Positions 1 to 4,781 of a DNA stretch of 5,605 nucleotides are shown piece after piece (position 1 is the first letter of the stretch; each line of letters opens with the position of its first letter). The notes under the pieces were generated by a model that saw only the letters and a list, made by a program, of their open reading frames with translations, searched no databases and was not told the origin of the DNA. The stretch comes from Dysgonomonas sp. (GTDB taxonomy: Bacteria > Bacteroidota > Bacteroidia > Bacteroidales > Dysgonomonadaceae): contig DQAM01000515.1 of assembly GCA_003523545.1 (NCBI GenBank), forward strand, positions 1-5,605, written 5' to 3'. Both the position numbers and the translations under genes were made by a program.

Positions 1-25
1 ATCACTGGTTTAAAATTATTGATAT

Positions 26-41
26 ATATCATATATGATAT
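26..41. repeat. Perfect 16-base AT-rich palindrome
   Basis: The sequence ATATCATATATGATAT equals its own reverse complement and overlaps a shorter palindrome, GATATATATC, at 21-30. It lies in the AT-rich spacer beyond the zapA terminator. It could be an operator or part of a promoter region for a leftward gene beyond the window, but so AT-rich a stretch can be palindromic by chance. No TAnnTTTG element was found on either strand of bases 1-60. Confidence 0.35.
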
Positions 42-65
42 TCATTGAGTTATTTCGTTTATAAT

Positions 66-121
66 AAAAAACACCAACTGAATAAAAATACGTTTACCGG
101 ACGTATCCAATTCAATCAGTG
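66..121 (-). terminator. Rho-independent terminator of the zapA operon
   Basis: Read on the minus strand, the arm at 121-110 (CACTGATTGAAT) pairs along all 12 positions with the arm at 83-72 (ATTCAGTTGGTG), including three G-U pairs. Inside it, after a small internal loop, ATACGT (106-101) pairs perfectly with ACGTAT (93-88) around a seven-base loop. A run of six T follows at 71-66. The long stem plus U-tract is the standard intrinsic terminator form. It begins 23 bases after the zapA stop, so it very likely ends the leftward transcript. Confidence 0.85.
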
Positions 122-144
122 CAATATAAAATAGAAATACCTGA

Positions 145-447
145 CTATTTTGAGGCTTTCAAATATGAATCAAGTTCGCTGATCAGGGATTTTATTCTGT
201 TTTGAAAATGCTTGTTCTCACTATCCAGTTCTACTGTTTCCGACAATGCCTGTATACTCGTCATTGCCAGATAATCCTGTTCAAGTAATTTATCAGAACC
301 AGCTCCACTAAAATAATTCCTGTATTGCGTTGTCTTTTTTTCTATTTCTGCAACCGCATCTCTGTATATTTGTTCGTCTTTCCGCCTGACTTTCAAGCGG
401 TAGACCCTATCCAGAACGCGTAATGTTATGATAAAATGCTCAGTCAT
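145..447 (-). CDS. zapA: Cell division protein ZapA
   Basis: This 100-residue protein matches ZapA, a cytoplasmic protein that binds FtsZ and promotes bundling of its protofilaments in the Z-ring. The N-terminal beta-hairpin region (residues 5-20, FIITLRVLDRVYRL) carries the family's I-x-L-x-V-x-D-R-x-Y-x-L pattern. It is followed by RRKDE (21-25) and YR (28-29), then a long C-terminal helix with EQDYLAMTSIQALSE (56-70) and a coiled-coil tail ending ELDSYLKASK. The length is normal for the family. The start ATG (447-445) has a GAGGA motif six bases upstream and lies 11 bases after the stop of the coiled-coil gene before it, so the two are surely co-transcribed. A strong terminator follows. 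Family assignment is firm; function in this organism is inferred from the family. Confidence 0.93.
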   Translation of the reverse strand: MTEHFIITLRVLDRVYRLKVRRKDEQIYRDAVAEIEKKTTQYRNYFSGAGSDKLLEQDYLAMTSIQALSETVELDSENKHFQNRIKSLISELDSYLKASK

Positions 448-453
448 TGCTTA

Positions 454-458
454 TCCTC
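454..458 (-). promoter_or_regulatory. Shine-Dalgarno-like site of zapA
   Basis: The minus strand reads GAGGATAAGCAATG, which puts GAGGA six bases before the zapA ATG and directly after the TAA of the upstream gene. None of the other starts in this window has such a motif, as is usual in Bacteroidota. It supports the chosen zapA start and suggests independent initiation within the two-gene message. Confidence 0.5.
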
Positions 459-755
459 TTATATTTTTAACAATGAAATGCATTTTTCAATGTCATGCAC
501 TAATTTTGATAATCTCTTCTTTGTTTTTTCCACACTTTCGGTATCTGTCCCGCTCAGTGCATTTGCAATTTTAAGATTATTGAATTTCGAATTTAATTCT
601 TCCAAGCCGGCATTAGCACGCATGACCTCCTCCTCTTTATCTTTCAATCGAATTTTCAATTGGTTATTTTCTTCTTTCAAAGAGTCGCAGAGATACATCA
701 ACTGACGCATTCTGAATTCAAGTTCAGAGAGCAATTTTTCATGCTTGTTTGCCAT
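459..755 (-). CDS. Small coiled-coil protein encoded upstream of zapA
   Basis: This 98-residue, highly charged, soluble protein has no signal peptide or membrane segment. Residues about 5-65 form a nearly continuous heptad-like helix (LLSELEFRMRQL, then LCDSLKEENNQLKIRL and EEVMRANAGLEEL). A break around SGTDTES (68-74) is followed by a second amphipathic helix (76-97) ending in DIEKCISLLKI. From memory, small proteins with this KxRLxKLVxxIDKCIxLL-type tail commonly sit before zapA in Bacteroidota, but they have no established name. The 11-base gap to zapA, shared direction and coiled-coil build suggest a Z-ring accessory role, perhaps analogous to the coiled-coil protein ZapB. That role is inference, since no sequence homology to ZapB is evident. 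The start is the first ATG after a good leftward promoter. Confidence 0.85.
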   Translation of the reverse strand: MANKHEKLLSELEFRMRQLMYLCDSLKEENNQLKIRLKDKEEEVMRANAGLEELNSKFNNLKIANALSGTDTESVEKTKKRLSKLVHDIEKCISLLKI

Positions 756-772
756 ATGCGATTAAATCCATA

Positions 773-802
773 CAAAAATACAGATATTTGCGAATAATCA
801 AA
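773..802 (-). promoter_or_regulatory. Predicted Bacteroidota promoter for the coiled-coil gene and zapA
   Basis: On the minus strand, TATTTTTG (780-773) matches the Bacteroidota -7 consensus TAnnTTTG exactly. A TTTG (802-799) lies 18 bases upstream as the -33 element. Transcription would start near 767, giving a leader of only about a dozen bases before the ATG at 755. The position in a divergent intergenic region fits. The spacing is slightly short, and the region is AT-rich enough for such matches to occur by chance. Confidence 0.55.
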
Positions 803-851
803 AGAAATCCTCCTCAATTTATATATGCCTAAACAATAAATAATAAGTTTT

Positions 852-869
852 TGTTACAATTCTGTTACA
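852..869. repeat. Direct repeat TGTTACA, 11-base period
   Basis: TGTTACA occurs at 852-858 and again at 863-869. Start-to-start spacing is 11 bases, about one helical turn, so a protein bound to both copies would sit on one DNA face. The pair lies between the two divergent promoters, about 25 bases upstream of the predicted -33 element of the rightward promoter. This is a plausible activator or repressor site, but no regulator is identified. Confidence 0.4.
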
Positions 870-888
870 TTTTATTCTTACAAAGAAG

Positions 889-903
889 AGATTTGTTAAA
901 TCT
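889..903. repeat. Short inverted repeat overlapping the rightward -33 element
   Basis: AGATTT (889-894) and AAATCT (898-903) are perfect inverted copies separated by three bases. The dyad covers the TTTG (892-895) assigned as the -33 element of the rightward promoter, so a protein bound here would be expected to block RNA polymerase. It is short and AT-rich, so the operator reading is only a suggestion. Confidence 0.35.
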
Positions 904-924
904 TGGTGAATTATAATATCTTTG
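892..924 (+). promoter_or_regulatory. Predicted Bacteroidota promoter for the rlpA-like gene and ATPase
   Basis: TATCTTTG (917-924) matches the -7 consensus TAnnTTTG exactly. TTTG (892-895) lies 21 bases upstream as the -33 element. Transcription would start around 930, giving a leader of about 15 bases before the ATG at 946, with no Shine-Dalgarno motif. No comparable element was seen in the 49 bases before the ATPase at 1469, so this promoter probably drives both genes. Confidence 0.65.
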
Positions 925-945
925 TAAAATTAATATCGATTACGA

Positions 946-1419
946 ATGAAAAGTAAAACGATTATTATTTTATCTGTATCGCTTTTCCTTGCATCGGCTT
1001 CCAAAGCCGAAGAGAAGCCGAAAACAGAAACAGGCAAAGCATCCTTTTACGGACAAAAATTCCATAACAGGAAGACTGCCAGCGGAACAATCTACAACCA
1101 GCATGATTTTACCTGTGCACACAGGCATCTGCCTTTCGGGACTAAATTACTGGTAAGGAATCCGGAAAACGACAGGCAGGTAATAGTCAGAGTGACAGAC
1201 AGGGGGCCCTCAAAACGCAGCCGCATTATAGACCTGTCGCTTGCAGCCGCCCGGACGCTTGGTATAGTAAACCAGGGCGTAGCCACTGTAGAGATTTCCA
1301 GACATATAGAACGAGAGAAAAAGGTATACGATATACCCCGGTTATCGATCAACGGACAACAGCTGCTTATAATTTCCAGAAATCAATCTTTATCGGAAAA
1401 TTTTCCGGTAAACTTTTAA
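946..1419 (+). CDS. Secreted RlpA-like double-psi beta-barrel protein
   Basis: This 157-residue protein begins with a signal peptide: KSK, a hydrophobic core TIIILSVSLFLA, and probable cleavage after SKA (residue 21). There is no lipobox cysteine, so it is likely periplasmic and soluble. Residues about 30-118 form an RlpA-like double-psi beta-barrel, seen in GKASFYGQKFHNRKTASG (30-47), AHRHLPFGT (58-66), VRVTDRGP (81-88) and RIIDLS (93-98). RlpA proteins are septal lytic transglycosylases that cut peptidoglycan glycan strands stripped of stem peptides. The conserved His59, Asp85 and Asp96 are kept. The Glu and Asp of the usual TASGExYD motif are Thr48 and Asn51 here, so activity is uncertain. 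No SPOR domain is present; the C-terminal 37 residues match nothing I recognise. The gene lies 49 bases before the ATPase and is probably co-transcribed. Confidence 0.88.
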   Translation: MKSKTIIILSVSLFLASASKAEEKPKTETGKASFYGQKFHNRKTASGTIYNQHDFTCAHRHLPFGTKLLVRNPENDRQVIVRVTDRGPSKRSRIIDLSLAAARTLGIVNQGVATVEISRHIEREKKVYDIPRLSINGQQLLIISRNQSLSENFPVNF

Positions 1420-1468
1420 CAGCTTTGGTCGTTTAATTAATACACTAAATAAGCATATTGCTCAATTC

Positions 1469-4387
1469 ATGGAACAAAAAAATCAAGTCAAAGGTTTGAC
1501 TGATGCTCAGGTAATAGAGAGCAGGGAAAAATACGGAGAGAATGTACTCACGCCGCCTAAAAAAGAACCTTTGTGGAAATTATTTCTGCATAAATTTGAA
1601 GACCCCATCATCCGCATACTTATCATTGCGGCCCTTATTTCACTCGGAATAGCTGTCGTAAAGCATCTGTCGGGCGAAGGTGCGCATTATGAAGAAACCA
1701 TCGGAGTATTTTTTGCGATATTGCTTGCTACAGGGGTTGCATTCTGGTTTGAAATGGATGCGAACAAAAAGTTCGATATCCTTAATCAGGTGAGTGATGA
1801 CGATATGGTCATGGTCAACCGCAACGGGAACGTCCAGCAAATACCCCGCCGGGAAATTGTGGTCGGTGATGTAGTGCTCCTCGAAATCGGGAACGAGGTG
1901 CCGGCCGACGGGGAATTGGTCGAAGCTGTTTCCATGCAGATGGATGAATCGACCTTGACAGGTGAACCGAGTATAGACAAAACGATCAATCCCGAAGAAT
2001 TCGAAGAAGGGGTCACCTACCCTTCCAACTGGGCTTTACGGGGAACTAAGGTAATCAACGGACACGGCATAATGGTCGTAGACAAAGTAGGAGATGCCAC
2101 CGAATTCGGGCGGGTTGCCGAAAAATCGACCGAAATGGTAGAAGGCGAAACACCTCTCAACAGACAGCTCAATTCATTGGCGAAATTAATCGGAGTAGTC
2201 GGACTGTCATTGGCAGTACTCACCTTCAGCGTACTGTTTATCAAAGATATATTTTTCGGGAATGTAGATTACACGCTGGGGCAACTAGGGTTGCTCGGTG
2301 CTGTGATTATCGGTGCTGTGGTAGCCCTTGTAAAAATATGGATGCCGCTTGTATATAACGGCTTCGAGCTGACAGGAAAACCGAAAGAGCTTCCGCAAAG
2401 GGTAAAAAACGGAAGCTGGTTTATGTGGCTGGGCCTGGGGCTTCTCACTTTTGCTGTTCTGGCAGGTGTCGGTTACTTATTCGGTGTAAACCCTCTGGAT
2501 AAAACATCGTGGATATCACTCGATACGGCAGGCGATATATTGCAGCATTTTATGGTAGCAGTCACATTGGTTGTAGTTGCCGTACCCGAAGGGCTTCCGA
2601 TGAGTGTTACCCTGAGTTTAGCTTTAAGTATGAGGCGCATGCTAAAGGCAAACAATCTTGTGCGCAAAATGCACGCCTGCGAAACCATGGGTGCTGCGAC
2701 AGTCATTTGCACCGACAAGACAGGTACACTTACACAAAACCAGATGCAGGTTTCGGAAACTGTTTTCTATGCTTTACGTAGTAATCCCCTGGGAAATGAT
2801 GAAATAAGCCGGATGATTATAGAAGACATTGCCGATAACTCTACTGCTTTTCTGGACAATACAGAAGGTGATAAAACAAAAGCGCTTGGTAATCCCACCG
2901 AAGGCGCACTGCTTTTATGGCTCAAAAGCAGAGGAATCGATTACCTCGAAGTACGTGAAAAATCGGAGGTTATAGACCAGCTCCCTTTTTCTACCGAACG
3001 TAAATATATGGCAACTCTGGTTAATTCTCCCGTACTCAATAAAAAGATATTATACATAAAAGGAGCTCCCGAAATCGTGCTGGGAAAATCTGCTGAGGTC
3101 CTGACAGAAAAAGGCAGCATACCTTCCGCGGAAATGAAAGAGGATATACATGCACAACTCCTCCACTATCAAAATCAGGCGATGCGTACTTTAGGTTTCG
3201 CATACAAGGTAGTAGAAAGCGATATCGACTTGGGATCATTGCCCGACGATTTCATATTTCTGGGAATAGCCGCCATAACAGACCCGGTGCGCCCAGATGT
3301 ACCTGCTGCCGTACAGGATTGCCTCAATGCAGGAATAGACGTAAAAATCGTAACGGGCGACACCTACGCTACGGCTCGCGAGATAGGACGCCAGATAGGA
3401 ATCTGGAAAGACGGCGAAGACACAGACCTCAATATTATTATAGGTGTGGATTTCGAGGCTCTGTCGGATCAGGAAGCCCTTGAAAGAGTAAAATCACTTA
3501 AAATAATGTGCCGTGCCCGTCCGACCGACAAGCAGCGGCTGGTACAGCTCCTGAAACAAAACGGGGAAATAGTTGCTGTTACAGGTGACGGCACCAACGA
3601 TGCGCCTGCACTCAACTACGCGGATGTAGGGCTCTCGATGGGTTCTGGTACTTCCGTTGCCAAAGAGGCCAGCGATATCACATTGCTGGACGACTCATTC
3701 AGCAGCATAGCTACTGCAGTAATGTGGGGACGCTCCCTTTATAAGAATATCCAGCGGTTTGTATTGTTCCAGTTGACGATCAATGTAGCTGCATTGCTGC
3801 TCGTTTTTATCGGCTCGATATTCGGGCAGGAACTACCGCTGACTGTAACCCAGATGCTGTGGGTAAATCTTATCATGGATACATTTGCAGCGGGTGCGCT
3901 GGCCTCCCTTCCGCCCGATCCGAATGTAATGAAGGAGAAACCCCGCAAGAACAGCGATTTCATCATCACTCCGCCTATGCGTGCCAATATACTCACGGTA
4001 GGCATTCTCTTCGTAGTACTGCTTCTGGGAATGATGTTCTATTTCAGCGTACCTGCTCACCTCGAACCGTTTTTCAGTCATGTGGCAGGAGACAAATTGG
4101 CTTATTTCCTTTCCTATTTCTTTACGGTATTTGTTCTGCTTCAATTCTGGAATATGTTCAATGCCAAAGCTTTCGGAACGGGGAAGTCTACTTTTGCGGG
4201 GATAAATAAAAGCGGGGCCTTCCTCGGAGTGCTGATGCTGATACTTGCCGGACAAGTGCTGATCGTGACTTTCGGGGGAGACGTATTCCGTACAGTACCT
4301 CTTTATGTAAGAGACTGGCTGATCATTATCGGCGCCACATCCCTTGTCATGTGGATTGGTGAAGTGGTTCGTCTAATAAAACGGTAA
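1469..4387 (+). CDS. PMCA-type (IIB) calcium-translocating P-type ATPase with an M3-M4 insertion
   Basis: This complete 972-residue inner-membrane pump should export Ca2+ using ATP. It has an N-terminal cation-ATPase domain, M1-M2 (about 47-95), an actuator domain with TGE (164-166), M3 (about 238-260), M4 with AVPEGLP (371-377), the phosphorylation site CTDKTGT with Asp416, a nucleotide-binding KGAPE (531-535), TGD (629-631), the hinge GDGTNDAPA (706-714) and M5-M10. The M6 motif LWVNLIMDT (Asn800, Asp804) supplies ion ligands. In M5, INVAA has Ala where SERCA has its site-I glutamate, so one Ca2+ per cycle is expected, as in PMCAs. The calmodulin-binding tail of animal PMCAs is absent. Bacterial relatives are usually about 900 residues. 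The excess lies between M3 and M4, where 270-296 and 316-341 form two extra hydrophobic segments. The ATG at 1469 starts the N-domain correctly and has no Shine-Dalgarno motif. Calcium specificity is inferred from family motifs. Confidence 0.93.
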   Translation: MEQKNQVKGLTDAQVIESREKYGENVLTPPKKEPLWKLFLHKFEDPIIRILIIAALISLGIAVVKHLSGEGAHYEETIGVFFAILLATGVAFWFEMDANKKFDILNQVSDDDMVMVNRNGNVQQIPRREIVVGDVVLLEIGNEVPADGELVEAVSMQMDESTLTGEPSIDKTINPEEFEEGVTYPSNWALRGTKVINGHGIMVVDKVGDATEFGRVAEKSTEMVEGETPLNRQLNSLAKLIGVVGLSLAVLTFSVLFIKDIFFGNVDYTLGQLGLLGAVIIGAVVALVKIWMPLVYNGFELTGKPKELPQRVKNGSWFMWLGLGLLTFAVLAGVGYLFGVNPLDKTSWISLDTAGDILQHFMVAVTLVVVAVPEGLPMSVTLSLALSMRRMLKANNLVRKMHACETMGAATVICTDKTGTLTQNQMQVSETVFYALRSNPLGNDEISRMIIEDIADNSTAFLDNTEGDKTKALGNPTEGALLLWLKSRGIDYLEVREKSEVIDQLPFSTERKYMATLVNSPVLNKKILYIKGAPEIVLGKSAEVLTEKGSIPSAEMKEDIHAQLLHYQNQAMRTLGFAYKVVESDIDLGSLPDDFIFLGIAAITDPVRPDVPAAVQDCLNAGIDVKIVTGDTYATAREIGRQIGIWKDGEDTDLNIIIGVDFEALSDQEALERVKSLKIMCRARPTDKQRLVQLLKQNGEIVAVTGDGTNDAPALNYADVGLSMGSGTSVAKEASDITLLDDSFSSIATAVMWGRSLYKNIQRFVLFQLTINVAALLLVFIGSIFGQELPLTVTQMLWVNLIMDTFAAGALASLPPDPNVMKEKPRKNSDFIITPPMRANILTVGILFVVLLLGMMFYFSVPAHLEPFFSHVAGDKLAYFLSYFFTVFVLLQFWNMFNAKAFGTGKSTFAGINKSGAFLGVLMLILAGQVLIVTFGGDVFRTVPLYVRDWLIIIGATSLVMWIGEVVRLIKR

Positions 4388-4400
4388 TACTATTTATTTC

Positions 4401-4427
4401 TGTAGGGACGGGTTCTTAAGCCCGTCC
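4401..4427 (+). repeat. REP-like palindrome A
   Basis: It starts TGTAGGGACGGG and ends GCCCGTCC. GGACGGGTT (4406-4414) pairs with AGCCCGTCC (4419-4427) over nine positions, including one G-T, around a CTTA loop. The TGTAG head lies outside the stem and is shared with elements B and D. It begins 13 bases after the ATPase stop codon. Confidence 0.8.
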
Positions 4428-4465
4428 GTTCGCAAAACATTCTATATGAAATAAATTCTAATCGT

Positions 4466-4492
4466 TGTAGGGACAAACCTATGTGTTTGTCC
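4466..4492 (+). repeat. REP-like palindrome B
   Basis: It has the same 27-base length and TGTAGGGAC head as element A. GGACAAAC (4471-4478) pairs perfectly with GTTTGTCC (4485-4492) around a six-base loop. The stem sequence differs from A, but changes in one arm are matched in the other. That is expected if the fold, rather than the sequence, is kept. Confidence 0.8.
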
Positions 4493-4513
4493 GCTATTTT
4501 TACCTTTATATTC

Positions 4514-4540
4514 CGGGTAGACACGCAGGTCTGCCCCTAC
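4514..4540 (-). repeat. REP-like palindrome C, inverted orientation
   Basis: On the minus strand it begins GTAGGGGCAGACC at 4540. GGGCAGAC (4536-4529) pairs with GTCTACCC (4522-4515) in seven of eight positions around a six-base loop. It is close to element B in loop form and length but lies in the opposite orientation, so B and C form an inverted pair separated by 21 bases. Confidence 0.78.
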
Positions 4541-4566
4541 TTTTTCACAAACAATTTTATTTTTCA

Positions 4567-4592
4567 TGTAGGGACGGATTCCCAACCCGTCC
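4567..4592 (+). repeat. REP-like palindrome D
   Basis: It has the head TGTAGGGACGG and the tail CCCGTCC, like element A. Arms 4572-4580 and 4584-4592 pair in eight of nine positions (A4578 against C4586 is the mismatch) with a CCC loop. At 26 bases it is one shorter than A and B. Confidence 0.78.
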
Positions 4593-4599
4593 ATTAAAA

Positions 4600-4654
4600 A
4601 ACATGGCAACTTTGATTTTAACTGAGACAAGTTTAGAACTTGTCTTTCCATGTT
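4600..4654. repeat. Nested palindrome E with an outer inverted repeat
   Basis: AGACAAGTT (4625-4633) pairs perfectly with AACTTGTCT (4637-4645) around the loop TAG. Outside it, AACATGG (4600-4606) is the exact inverse of CCATGTT (4648-4654), so the whole can fold as a stem with a one-sided 18-base bulge. It lacks the GTAGGG head of A-D. It may be a diverged relative, since the GACAAG...CTTGTC stem resembles that of B, or a separate structure. Confidence 0.6.
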
Positions 4655-4781
4655 ATATCTAGCTCCTCAAAACCTGCTATTAAAAGTTAAAATCTGAACA
4701 TCAGCCCGTTGTATATTGTTTCCTTGATAGAACTGTTAAAAAATTTCACACATATAATTTAAAAAAGAAAAATACTTACCA

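Larger units (their letters stand above)
4388..4781. other. Non-coding spacer with a palindrome cluster between two ATPases
   Basis: This 394-base stretch has no credible gene. Bases 4401-4654 hold five hairpin-forming palindromes, listed separately, joined by AT-rich linkers. Bases 4655-4781 are AT-rich and presumably contain the promoter of the second ATPase, but I found no exact TAnnTTTG element there. The nearest are weak partial matches such as TATATTGT near 4712. None of the hairpins is followed by a clear T-run, so none is a textbook rightward terminator, though several together may attenuate transcription or protect the 3' end of the upstream message. Confidence 0.7.

Noticed and set aside
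436..705. Plus-strand 89-codon open frame opposite the coiled-coil gene
   Set aside because: The opposing frame encodes a clear coiled-coil protein with a promoter and operon context. This frame shows only the Ser/Phe-rich pattern expected from its complement.
1420..1468. A separate promoter for the first ATPase
   Set aside because: CTTTGG near 1423 resembles part of a -7 element, but no TAnnTTTG with a properly spaced TTTG was found in this gap.
3833..4255. Minus-strand 140-codon open frame inside the first ATPase
   Set aside because: It lies wholly antisense to the conserved M5-M10 coding region. The peptide is low in hydrophobic order and has no recognisable domain, so it is a shadow frame.
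4401..4427. Palindrome A as an intrinsic terminator of the first ATPase
   Set aside because: The stem is strong and well placed, but GTTCGCAAAA follows it instead of a T-run, so it does not meet the criteria for a Rho-independent terminator on the plus strand.
4401..4592. CRISPR array
   Set aside because: The repeats are only partly alike, occur in both orientations, have irregular 21-38-base AT-rich gaps, and no cas gene is present.
4442..4651. Minus-strand 69-codon open frame across the intergenic region
   Set aside because: It is read through the palindrome cluster. The peptide stretches GADLRVYPE and GQTHRFVPT are translations of the repeats, a common source of false genes. It has no promoter or family resemblance.
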